Shown: piece after piece, positions 14,733-22,327 of the stretch
Numbering within the stretch: position 1 is the first letter of the stretch
How the letters are laid out: every line of letters starts with the position of its first letter
Assembly: GCF_030268085.1 (NCBI RefSeq)
Contig: NZ_BSDE01000001.1
Span: 124,001-188,000 of the forward strand
Direction: 5' to 3'
Length of the DNA stretch: 64,000 nucleotides
Source: Geothrix limicola
Lineage (GTDB): Bacteria > Acidobacteriota > Holophagae > Holophagales > Holophagaceae
The notes under the pieces: generated by a model
Told to the model about the DNA's origin: nothing
The model's database searches: none
The model's input: only the letters and a program-made list of their open reading frames with translations
Program-made: the position numbers and the translations under genes

Positions 14733-15461
14733 ATGGCCCCAACTCGGATCCTACGGATTCCCATCCTTCCCTTCGGCATGGTGAACTGCCATCTCGTCCA
14801 CAGCCCCGACGGATGCGTGCTCGTGGATGCGGGCATCCCCGGATCCGAGGCCAAGATCGGAAGGGCGCTTCGTCAGCTGGGGCTCACCTTCCGAGACATC
14901 AAGCTGATCGTCGTCACCCACGCCCACATGGATCACGCGGGGTCGGCCGCGGCCGTGCGCGAGGCCAGCGGGGCGCCGATCCTGGGGCATGAAGGGGACC
15001 TTGCCCATTACCGCCGGGAGGCGCCGATGACCTTTTGCGCCACCGGGCTGGCCGGCCGCTTTCTGCTCAAGCGGGGCATCATCCAGCAGCCCTACGCGGC
15101 CTTCGAGCCGGATCTCCTGCTCACCGGCGACGAAACACTGGATCTACATGCCTACGGTATCGCGGGGCGCGTGGTGCCCACCCTCGGGCACACGAAGGGA
15201 TCCATTTCCGTGGAGCTGGCCACGCGGGAGGCCCTGGTCGGGGATCTCCTCGCCTCGGGCATCTTCATGGGAGGGATCCTGCGAACCGGTCACGCCATCC
15301 GCCCGCCCTTTGAAGATGATCCCCAGGCCGTGGGTCGTGAGCTGCAGCGCCTGGTGGCATCGGGTGTCACGCGGTTCCACCTCGGCCACGGCGGTCCCCT
15401 GGATGGCGCGGAGGTTCAGCGTCATGCGCGGCGACTGATGAAGCACCCGCCAGTTCGCTAG
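14733..15461 (+). CDS. MBL-fold metallo-hydrolase under TetR control
   Basis: This 242-residue cytoplasmic metallo-beta-lactamase-fold protein (no signal peptide) carries the metal-binding HAHMDHAG motif (HxHxDH), a later GHTKGS, an Asp in LVGDLLASG and a C-terminal HLGHGG. Together these are a complete dinuclear site of the glyoxalase-II-like/quinoprotein-hydrolase-like group. The substrate is unknown. The ATG at 14733 has GAAAGG upstream and gives the normal beta-strand start (ILRIPILPFGMVNCHLV); the open frame upstream overlaps the operator region and is not expected to be translated. The divergent TetR gene and shared operators imply induction by the repressor's ligand, perhaps a hydrolysable toxic compound. 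Confidence 0.85.
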   Translation: MAPTRILRIPILPFGMVNCHLVHSPDGCVLVDAGIPGSEAKIGRALRQLGLTFRDIKLIVVTHAHMDHAGSAAAVREASGAPILGHEGDLAHYRREAPMTFCATGLAGRFLLKRGIIQQPYAAFEPDLLLTGDETLDLHAYGIAGRVVPTLGHTKGSISVELATREALVGDLLASGIFMGGILRTGHAIRPPFEDDPQAVGRELQRLVASGVTRFHLGHGGPLDGAEVQRHARRLMKHPPVR

Positions 15462-15487
15462 ACTGGAGGCCCACCTTCGAGGCCTGC

Positions 15488-17095
15488 ATGCGGTTGTCCC
15501 CCCTCATCCTGGCAGGCCTGATCGGCACCCCTCTGATGGCGGACACCTATCCCCGCCAGCCCGGTGTCGAGGTTCAGCACTATGTATTCCGCCTCGAAGT
15601 GACGGATCAGTCCGATGGCCTTCTGGGCGAAGCCACGGTCACGCTGCGCCTGCGCGAGGACGGGGTGAAGGCGGTGATCCTGGATCTGGCGTCGGTGAAG
15701 GCGGGCAGGGGCATGGCGGTGAGGTCCGTGTCCTTGGCGGGCCGGCCGGTGCCCTATACGCACGAGGACGGGCGCCTGAAACTGGCCCTGGGAGCGGCGC
15801 GGAGGGCCGGGGACGTCCTCGTCTTCGAGATCCGCTATGGGGGCGTGCCGGCGGCGGGACTGAAGTTCCTGGTCAATAAGCACGGGGAGCGGGGCATCTT
15901 CAGTGAAAGCTGGCCCGACCGCGCACATCAATGGCTGCCCGTGATGGACCACCCCTCCGCCAAGGCGACGGCGGAGATGGTGATCACCGCCCCGGCCCAC
16001 GACCAGGTGATTTCCAACGGCCGGCTGATCGAAACCACGGACCTGCCGGGCCAGCGTCGGCGTACCCACTGGAAGCAGGACCAGCCTCTGCCGGTGTGGC
16101 TCTACACGGTGGGCATCGGCCACTTCGCCGTTCACCGCACGACCGCAGATGCCCTGCCCCTGGAGAGCTGGGTGTTTCCCCAGGAACGCGAATCCGGATG
16201 GCGCGCCCTGGAGGACACGGCCCGCCAGGTCCTGGGCTTCTACAGCGCCCGCATCGGGCCCTTCCCCTATGACAAGTTGGCCAACGTGGAGGCGGCGGGG
16301 ATCACCGGCGGCATGGAATCGGCCACGGCCATTTCGTACGGCGAGGCCGCCTTCGACGGTCGGCCGATGACCAGCCTCGTGGCCCATGAGATCGCCCACC
16401 AGTGGTTCGGCGACGCCGTGACCGAAGCCGATTGGGACGACGTCTGGCTGAGCGAGGGCTTCGCCACCTACCTGACCGACTGCTTTCTCGAGCACGCCCA
16501 GGGGCGCGAGGCCTTCGTGGCCTCGCTCAGAAAGGAAAGGGCCCAGGTCATCTCCGAAGAGGCCGCGCGTCCCGATACGCCCGTCGTTCACCGCAACCTT
16601 TCGGACACGGGGAAGGTGCTGAATGCCTTCGTCTACGAGAAGGCCGCCTGGGTGCTCCACATGCTGCGCAACCAGGTGGGGGACGCGGCCTTCTGGCGCG
16701 GTCTGCAGGCCTACTTCCAGGGCCATCGGCATGGCCTGGCCACCACGGCGGATGTCCGCCACGCCATGGAAGCCGCCAGCGGGCAGAACCTGGAGCCCTT
16801 CTTCCATCAGTGGCTGGACCGCCCGGGGATTCCGAAGCTCCAGGGGACCTGGCGGTACGAGGCCGAGGCGCGGCAGCTGGTCGTGGATCTTCGGCAGACC
16901 CAGGCGGGCGAGGCCTTCCAGATGCCCCTGAGCCTGAGCCTGGGCCTGGGCGGTCGGGTGGAGACGGTGCTCCTCAGCCAGAAACAGCAGTGCTTCACCT
17001 TCCCCATGTCTGAGGCTCCGGCCTTCGTCGAAGTGGATCCCAACACCGTGGCCCTTATCGATGGGCCGGGTCGTCTGGATCCCCCATCCCGCTGA
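15488..17095 (+). CDS. Exported M1-family aminopeptidase
   Basis: This 535-residue zinc metallopeptidase has a signal peptide (MRLSPLILAGLIGTPLMA), so it probably acts in the periplasm. The zinc motif HEIAHQW starts at His300, with the third ligand Glu323 in WLSEGFATYL. The exopeptidase motif is GGMES (274-278) rather than the usual GAMEN; the M1 Glu that binds the free N-terminus is kept, while the final Asn is Ser. The N-terminal saddle domain is complete. The C-terminal helical domain is short, as in small M1 enzymes such as the cold-active type or leukotriene-A4-hydrolase relatives. A short Ig-like tail ends the protein. Its 3' end overlaps the convergent nitrilase-family gene by 41 bp. 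Confidence 0.92.
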   Translation: MRLSPLILAGLIGTPLMADTYPRQPGVEVQHYVFRLEVTDQSDGLLGEATVTLRLREDGVKAVILDLASVKAGRGMAVRSVSLAGRPVPYTHEDGRLKLALGAARRAGDVLVFEIRYGGVPAAGLKFLVNKHGERGIFSESWPDRAHQWLPVMDHPSAKATAEMVITAPAHDQVISNGRLIETTDLPGQRRRTHWKQDQPLPVWLYTVGIGHFAVHRTTADALPLESWVFPQERESGWRALEDTARQVLGFYSARIGPFPYDKLANVEAAGITGGMESATAISYGEAAFDGRPMTSLVAHEIAHQWFGDAVTEADWDDVWLSEGFATYLTDCFLEHAQGREAFVASLRKERAQVISEEAARPDTPVVHRNLSDTGKVLNAFVYEKAAWVLHMLRNQVGDAAFWRGLQAYFQGHRHGLATTADVRHAMEAASGQNLEPFFHQWLDRPGIPKLQGTWRYEAEARQLVVDLRQTQAGEAFQMPLSLSLGLGGRVETVLLSQKQQCFTFPMSEAPAFVEVDPNTVALIDGPGRLDPPSR

Positions 17096-17924
17096 TCGGG
17101 CCAGGCTCGAAGGGCGGTTTCCCGGAGGCCCCCAGGCCCGAATAGACCTCGGGCCTGCGGTCCTGGAGGGCGGGGAACCGATGGCGCCAGGCGCGCAGCT
17201 GCACCAGATCGATGTCGCCGATGACGATGCCTTCCGAAGCATCACCTACTGCGATGACCTCGCCGAAGGCATCGTGGATGGCGGATCTTCCGGGGTAATC
17301 CACCAGGGGATCGCGGCCCACGCGGTTGACGCCGCAGACGGCCATCTGGTTCTCGATGGCCCGCGCCGCCAGCAGGGTGGACCAGGCGGAGATGCGCCGT
17401 CGGGGCCAGTTGGCGGGCACGAACACCACCTCGGCGCCCCGGGCGGCCAGGGTCCGGAAAGGCTCGGGAAAGCGCAGGTCGTAGCAGATCTGCAGGCCGC
17501 AGGGCACGCCGTCGATCTCGAAGATGGGGCACGATTCGCCGCCGCTGTAGTGCCGGTTCTCGTCGCCGTAGGAGAAGGGGTGGATCTTGCGGTAGGTCGC
17601 GAGGAGCGATCCGTCCGGGGCCGTCACGAAGGCCGCGTTGCGCGGGTGGGGCGCATGGGCTTCGACGGCAGTGCCGACGAGGTAGAGGCCGAAGGCTCTG
17701 GAAAGATCCGACAGGGCCGCGCTCGTGGGGCCCGGAATCGCTTCGGCGAAGGGCTCGGGTGCCATGGTGAACCCCAGCGTGAACAGCTCAGGGAACACGG
17801 CCACCCGCGCGCCCGCACGGGCGGCGGTGGCGACGTGATCGCGGGCCCGGGCGAGGTTCGCCGCCGGATCTTGCCAGATGGTGTCCTGCTGGATCAGGGC
17901 CACGCGAAGGGAGGAGGCTCGCAT
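17055..17924 (-). CDS. Carbon-nitrogen hydrolase (nitrilase superfamily amidase)
   Basis: This 289-residue cytoplasmic thiol amidase has the nitrilase-superfamily Glu-Lys-Cys triad: Glu46 in VFPELFTLGF, Lys in TYRKIHPFSYG and Cys in GLQICYDLRFPE. The second Glu (DENRHY) is also typical. The RKIHPF...YDLRFPE pattern fits omega-amidase/Nit2-like enzymes, which hydrolyse alpha-ketoglutaramate or related dicarboxylate monoamides; this is a family inference. The last 25 residues (proline/aspartate rich) extend beyond the usual core and are encoded opposite the end of the M1 peptidase gene. The diguanylate cyclase lies 26 bp upstream on the same strand. Confidence 0.9.
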   Translation of the reverse strand: MRASSLRVALIQQDTIWQDPAANLARARDHVATAARAGARVAVFPELFTLGFTMAPEPFAEAIPGPTSAALSDLSRAFGLYLVGTAVEAHAPHPRNAAFVTAPDGSLLATYRKIHPFSYGDENRHYSGGESCPIFEIDGVPCGLQICYDLRFPEPFRTLAARGAEVVFVPANWPRRRISAWSTLLAARAIENQMAVCGVNRVGRDPLVDYPGRSAIHDAFGEVIAVGDASEGIVIGDIDLVQLRAWRHRFPALQDRRPEVYSGLGASGKPPFEPGPISGMGDPDDPAHR

Positions 17925-17950
17925 GGAATGATCCTATCCGGCCGTCCGGC

Positions 17951-19219
17951 TCAGCGCTCCAGGACCTTGACCTGGTTGCGGCCCGCCGCCTTGGCGCGGT
18001 AGAGGGCTTCGTCGGCGCGGTGGATGAGGGAATCCACCGTGTCCCCGGGCAGCCACTGGGCGAGTCCCAGGCTGGCCGTGACGGAGCGGGAGGCGCCATC
18101 CGGGGCGCGCAGGGTCACGGAAGTCTCGATGCTTTGGCGCAGCCGTTCGGCGACGGGCAGGGCCGTTTCCAGATCGGTGTCGGGCAGCAGGCCGATGAAC
18201 TCTTCGCCGCCGTAGCGGCCCAGGATGTCGTAGCGGCGGAGGGAAGATCGCATGATCTGGGCGATCTTCTTTAGCACCTCGTCGCCCTCCTGGTGGCCGA
18301 ATTGGTCGTTGACCTGCTTGAAGTGGTCCACATCGAGCATGAGGCAGGTGAGGCCGCTGCTGCCGCGCCGGGCCCGCTCGCATTCCTCGGCGAAGCGTTC
18401 GAGCACCCGCCGCCGGTTGAAGAGGCCCGTGAGCATGTCGGTCATGGCGAAGGATTCCAGCTGACGGCGCGCCTCGGCCAGCTTGCGCACCAGTTGGCGG
18501 AAGAAGAAGATCACGAGGCTCAGGAGCAGGCCCGTGGTGAGGAAGGCGAGCACGGCCACCAACCGGAGATTCGACCGCAGCTTGGCCTCGATCTCCTGGG
18601 TGTCGTAGGTGAAGCTGATGCCGCCTCGGATATCGCCCACCTTGTAGCCTTGCTTGGCGTGGCATTCCAGGCAGGAAGCCTCGACTTTCAACGGCGCCAT
18701 GTAGCGGGTGGTGGCGCGGCCTTCGATGGTCTCGGTCCAGCTTCGTTCGGGGGTGCCCTGCTCGAACGCACGAAGGGCGCGGGCCTCCTCCGGGTCTGGC
18801 TGGTTCGCAGGGTTGAGCGGTTGAAGGCTCGTGATGTGGAAGCCGTAGCCCTCGAACCGCTTCAGCCGCTCGGAGAGTTCCCGCGTCATCAGGGCCGGGT
18901 TCTTCTTGGTGTAGCGCTTCCCGGAGGTGCTTTCGATGTCCGGGTTCTCCAGGTAGGGATTGGATTCGACGCCGGGCATTTTTTCGACGTAGACGCCGCC
19001 GTACGAGGCGTTCCAGGCCCGGAAGTGGACGAGGGTCCTGAAATCGGTGCGGGCCCGATGGAGCATCTCCTCCCGGATGAGGGTCCGGCCCTTGAGCGCG
19101 ATCCCGAGGAAGGCCCCGGAGATGCACACGGCCACCGCCAGCGAGACCGAGATGATGAAGGCCCGCAGGCTCTGGGTATCAGAGGTGGGGGCCGGGGACT
19201 TGACCGGCACGTCCGTCAT
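17951..19219 (-). CDS. Membrane diguanylate cyclase with haem-c periplasmic sensor (DUF3365-like)
   Basis: This 422-residue signalling enzyme has a membrane helix at about 20-42, a periplasmic domain of about 175 residues, a second helix at about 219-241, a short coil and a C-terminal GGDEF domain. The sensor carries CLECH (Cys183, Cys186, His187), a single covalent haem-c motif in a DUF3365/Tll0287-like fold (PLKVEAS..., GDIRGGISFTYD). The active site is GGEEF (337-341), with an intact inhibitory RxxD site (Arg328-Asp331) exactly five residues upstream. It should make c-di-GMP in response to redox state or a gas bound at the haem and be product-inhibited. GAGG precedes the ATG. It may be co-transcribed with the amidase downstream. 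Confidence 0.92.
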   Translation of the reverse strand: MTDVPVKSPAPTSDTQSLRAFIISVSLAVAVCISGAFLGIALKGRTLIREEMLHRARTDFRTLVHFRAWNASYGGVYVEKMPGVESNPYLENPDIESTSGKRYTKKNPALMTRELSERLKRFEGYGFHITSLQPLNPANQPDPEEARALRAFEQGTPERSWTETIEGRATTRYMAPLKVEASCLECHAKQGYKVGDIRGGISFTYDTQEIEAKLRSNLRLVAVLAFLTTGLLLSLVIFFFRQLVRKLAEARRQLESFAMTDMLTGLFNRRRVLERFAEECERARRGSSGLTCLMLDVDHFKQVNDQFGHQEGDEVLKKIAQIMRSSLRRYDILGRYGGEEFIGLLPDTDLETALPVAERLRQSIETSVTLRAPDGASRSVTASLGLAQWLPGDTVDSLIHRADEALYRAKAAGRNQVKVLER

Positions 19220-19262
19220 CGGGGGCCTCGGGTTGGGGTGTCAGATGTCTGATCGCCCGCCA

Positions 19263-20342
19263 TCAGGCGAAGGGTGAATTCATGAATCGTACGGGATCCA
19301 AGGGGCCGCCGTGCTCCAGGCGCAGGAAACGGCTGGCGGCCTGGGCGCCGACGGCAAGGCCGCTGGTCATGCCGTGGCCGCCGAGGCCCGCGGACCAGAA
19401 GAGGCGCGGGTTCCAGGGATCCCAGCCGAGGACGAAGCGGCGGTCCGGTGCGAAGGTGCGCAGGCCCGTCCAGTAGCGCGTGACGGGCCGTTCCGCCAGA
19501 TGCGGTGCCACTTCCCGCAGGCTGGCGTAGAGGCCTTCGAGCACGGTGGCATCGGTGTCGGGCTGACGGCCGCGGGTCGGCAGCGGCACAGCCACCTCCT
19601 CGCAGGGGCACATGAGCAGGCCGCCGCTTTCGGGGCGCATGTAGAAGGGGCGGTCCACCCACCAGGCCCAGGGATCCTGCTGTGGATGCGGCGCCGCGCT
19701 CCACACGAGGGAACGCCGTAGCGGCGTGAAGGCGATTTTTGAACCCGCCATCCGACCCAGTTCGCCCGCCCAGGCGCCCGCGGCGATGGCGAGCGTGCGG
19801 GCGCGCAGGGGGCCGCGATCCGTAACCAGGTCGAAGCCTGCTTCCGCAGGGTCCAGGCGATTCAGGGCGCAGCCGAAGCGCAGGTCGGCGCCTGCGGCGC
19901 GGGCGCCCTCGGCGCAGGCGCGCAGGAGGCCCGCGATGTCGATGACGCCATCGCCGGGAATGGCCAGATGTTCGGCGGCCTGAAGGCCCGACAGGGGAAC
20001 GCCCTCGCCTCGGCTGACCTCCACACCATGGCGCTGGGCTTCGGCCTCCAGCGCATCGAGGGGACCCCGCCCGGCGCTGAGGAGCAGGCCGCCGCTGGCG
20101 CCCATCAGGCCCGCCTCCGCCAGGCGCCGGCGCCCCTCCACCGTGAGGGCCGTGTGCTCGTCGCGTCCCGTCAAGGAGCGCGCCACGGCGGCATTGTGGC
20201 CGCTGGCGTAGGTGCCGGCCTGATCTTCGCGTTCCAGGAGGACGATGCCGCGCTGTCCGGCCCGGGCAAGGTGGAAGGCGAGGCTGAGGCCCGCGATGCC
20301 GCCTCCGATGATCACCACCTCTGCCGTCTCAACCGTGCCCAT
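19263..20342 (-). CDS. FAD-dependent oxidoreductase (DAO family, amine/D-amino-acid type)
   Basis: This 359-residue flavoprotein starts with the dinucleotide fold VVIIGGGIAGLSLAFHLA, followed by the ERE end of beta-2 and a YASGHNAA flavin-contact segment. A DAO-type substrate domain follows (TRYWTGLRTFAPDRRF), with a C-terminal second FAD motif (WSAGLGGHGMTSGLAVG). The layout fits glycine oxidase, D-amino-acid dehydrogenase or sarcosine-oxidase-like enzymes. I cannot assign the substrate. No partner electron-transfer gene is adjacent. It has GGATGG before the ATG at 20342 and is divergent from the copper-efflux operon. Confidence 0.88.
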   Translation of the reverse strand: MGTVETAEVVIIGGGIAGLSLAFHLARAGQRGIVLLEREDQAGTYASGHNAAVARSLTGRDEHTALTVEGRRRLAEAGLMGASGGLLLSAGRGPLDALEAEAQRHGVEVSRGEGVPLSGLQAAEHLAIPGDGVIDIAGLLRACAEGARAAGADLRFGCALNRLDPAEAGFDLVTDRGPLRARTLAIAAGAWAGELGRMAGSKIAFTPLRRSLVWSAAPHPQQDPWAWWVDRPFYMRPESGGLLMCPCEEVAVPLPTRGRQPDTDATVLEGLYASLREVAPHLAERPVTRYWTGLRTFAPDRRFVLGWDPWNPRLFWSAGLGGHGMTSGLAVGAQAASRFLRLEHGGPLDPVRFMNSPFA

Positions 20343-20430
20343 CGAACCATCCTAGCGCCGATGGCCGTGTCTCCCGGGGTTCCAGGCGGGTGGAGAGTCT
20401 CCGCTGTGACGGGAATCAAGCGCATTCGTG

Positions 20431-20458
20431 TTGCCACATGGGAGAGAGGACCTATCAT
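20431..20458 (+). promoter_or_regulatory. Strong sigma-70 promoter of the copper/silver efflux operon
   Basis: TTGCCA (20431-20436, 5 of 6) and TATCAT (20453-20458, 5 of 6) are separated by 16 bp. They lie 22 bp before the first GTG of the cluster, with GGAGG at 20468-20472. The short spacer does not match the 19-20 bp spacing of CueR-type promoters. Confidence 0.6.
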
Positions 20459-20479
20459 GGTCCATCCGGAGGCTTCTCC

Positions 20480-20863
20480 GTGCGGTTGATCCTGCGCGCC
20501 ATTCTGACCTTCGCGCTGCTCCTGGGCGGCGGGGTCGGAGACTGGTTCCAGAATCCCGACCAGGCTCAGCCCCATGAATGCTGCTGCGGGATGCCTTCCG
20601 GCCTGGAAGACGCCTGCCCCTGCCCCAAGCCCGAAGGGAACCGCAGCCCCTCGCGGAACCTCTGCTCGGACCGCGCGGCGGCCGTCGTGGCCCCGGTGGC
20701 GCGACGCGCCCAGGCCGAGCGGCGCGTCGAACCCCGTCCAGAACCCGAAACCTGGGCCACGGCTGGCGATGCGGCCGTTGCCGATGCAATCACTGGCGAG
20801 GGGCGCGGCCGCGATCCGGATCTGGGCCGGCACCTCGCAAGACTGAGCACGTTCCGGATCTGA
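20480..20863 (+). CDS. Small Cys-rich exported/anchored protein at the head of the cus operon
   Basis: This protein of about 127 residues is not one I recognise. It starts at GTG 20480 with an ideal GGAGG 8 bp upstream. An N-terminal hydrophobic helix (RLILRAILTFALLLGG) is followed by a cysteine cluster, HECCCGMP...ACPCPKPEG, with another Cys soon after (NLCSDRA): seven Cys in about 40 residues, plus His and Met. The rest is Ala/Arg/Glu-rich and probably disordered. Such clusters bind soft metals, and the gene is first in the CusC-CusB-CusA unit behind a strong promoter, so a periplasmic Cu(I)/Ag(I) scavenger or chaperone role is a reasonable inference. The gene may instead be a leader affecting downstream expression. 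Confidence 0.6.
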   Translation: MRLILRAILTFALLLGGGVGDWFQNPDQAQPHECCCGMPSGLEDACPCPKPEGNRSPSRNLCSDRAAAVVAPVARRAQAERRVEPRPEPETWATAGDAAVADAITGEGRGRDPDLGRHLARLSTFRI

Positions 20864-20884
20864 TCGGAGCCTGAGCGAAGCCCT

Positions 20885-20902
20885 GCCCGCGCAGCCGCGG
20901 GC
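20885..20902 (+). terminator. Small GC hairpin (possible attenuator) before cusC
   Basis: GCCCGCG-CAGC-CGCGGGC is a perfect 7-bp stem with a 4-nt loop, followed by GTTTCCTCGTGTTT. It sits between the Cys-rich gene (ends 20863) and cusC. The weak T-tract suggests partial termination or mRNA processing rather than a full stop. Confidence 0.35.
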
Positions 20903-20932
20903 GTTTCCTCGTGTTTCCATCCGGAGTTTGCC

Positions 20933-22315
20933 ATGCGCGCACCGCTGCGCCTGGCGCCGGCCCTGGTGCTTCTCGCGCCGGGCCTGGCCCAGGTTCCCCC
21001 ACCCGATTCCCCGTCCCCCGACCCCGTCCTGGCCGCGCTGCTGAGCGAGGCGCTGGCGCAGCATCCGGACCTCCAGAGGGCCGCGGCCGCCGTCCGCATG
21101 GATCAGGAGCGCGTGCCCCAGGCGGGCGTGCTGCCCGATCCTTCGCTCTCGCTGGGCCTGCAGAACGACGGTTTCAAGCGCCTCGAAGTGGGCCGCATGG
21201 AGACGAGCTTCTACAGCGTGGCCCTCACCCAGCCGCTGCCCTGGCCGGGCAAGCGCGGGCTGCGCAAGGAGGTCGCCGCTCTGAGCGTGGACCTGTCCGA
21301 AGCCACGCGGTCCCGCGTGCGCCTGGGCATCGAATCCGAGGTGCGTCGGGGCTACGCGGCCCTGCTCCTGATTCGCGGCCAGAAGGCCCTCCAGGCGCAG
21401 CAGGGGGTGTTCCTCGAGCAGGCCGAACGCCTGGCGCGCACCCGCTACGAGGTGGGACAGGGCAGCCAGGGCGACCTGCTGCGGGCCCAGCTGGAACGCA
21501 CGCGCCTGCAGATGGCCATCTGGGCGCTGGACGCCGATGAGAAGACCGCCTTGGCCGCGCTCAACCGCCTGCGTCAGCACGACCCCGCGGATCCCATCCC
21601 CACCACCGCCGCGCTCATGGATCTTCCCGAACCGGAACTGCTGAGTGCCGAGGCCGTGGAAGCCCGCAGCCCCGAACTCGCTGGGGCGCGCGCCAGCGTC
21701 AGGCAGACCGAAAAGCAGCTGGACCTGGCCAAACTCGACCGCCGCCCGGATTTCGCCGTGACCGCGGGCCTCATGCCCCGGGGTGGCCTCGACCCCATGT
21801 GGCAGGTGGGGGTCAGCATCTCGCTGCCCATCTACGGTCGCAGCAAGCAGCAGCGGGCCGTCGCCGAGCACGAGCACCACCGCCAGGGCCAGGATGCGGA
21901 AGTGACTTCGGTACGCACGCTGCTGCGCCAGCGCACGGAGGAACGGACCATTCAGATCCAGTCCCTGCGCCGCACCCGCGACCTCTACCGGGAAGGCCTG
22001 CTGGTGCAGAGCGAGGCCAATTTCAAGGCCGCGCTGGCCCAGTACGAGGGCGGGCGCGGATCCTTCCTGGGCGTGCTGGAAGCGCTCAATGGCTGGGTGG
22101 GCGATCAGGGGGCCTACCTTCAGACCCTGGCCCAGCTGCAGGCCCAACACATCGCCCTGCGCGAGGCGGCCCTCGGCCCCGCGGCCCCCATCGGCGGAGG
22201 CGCCATGCCCTCGGCCAGCCTCGCTTCCGGAGCCGCGGCCCCCGCAGCCTCCGGATCCACCGCCAAGCCCGCGGCCCAGGCCCAGGACAGCGGTCCCTCG
22301 ATGAAATCCATGTGA
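20933..22315 (+). CDS. cusC: CusC-like outer-membrane efflux channel (TolC family)
   Basis: This 460-residue outer-membrane factor has a signal peptide (ending near GLAQ) and two OEP repeats: long amphipathic helices with ALAQHPDLQRAAAAV at the start, the LTQPLPWPGKR motif typical of CusC/CzcC-type channels, and a second repeat with AQYEGGRGSFLGVLEALN. It would form the trimeric exit duct for the CusBA pump encoded next. It lacks the lipobox Cys of E. coli CusC. The C-terminal 50 residues are Ala/Pro/Ser-rich and end SGPSMKSM, a low-complexity tail not needed for the channel. CusB starts 12 bp downstream. Confidence 0.9.
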   Translation: MRAPLRLAPALVLLAPGLAQVPPPDSPSPDPVLAALLSEALAQHPDLQRAAAAVRMDQERVPQAGVLPDPSLSLGLQNDGFKRLEVGRMETSFYSVALTQPLPWPGKRGLRKEVAALSVDLSEATRSRVRLGIESEVRRGYAALLLIRGQKALQAQQGVFLEQAERLARTRYEVGQGSQGDLLRAQLERTRLQMAIWALDADEKTALAALNRLRQHDPADPIPTTAALMDLPEPELLSAEAVEARSPELAGARASVRQTEKQLDLAKLDRRPDFAVTAGLMPRGGLDPMWQVGVSISLPIYGRSKQQRAVAEHEHHRQGQDAEVTSVRTLLRQRTEERTIQIQSLRRTRDLYREGLLVQSEANFKAALAQYEGGRGSFLGVLEALNGWVGDQGAYLQTLAQLQAQHIALREAALGPAAPIGGGAMPSASLASGAAAPAASGSTAKPAAQAQDSGPSMKSM

Positions 22316-22327
22316 GCGGAGTCGACC

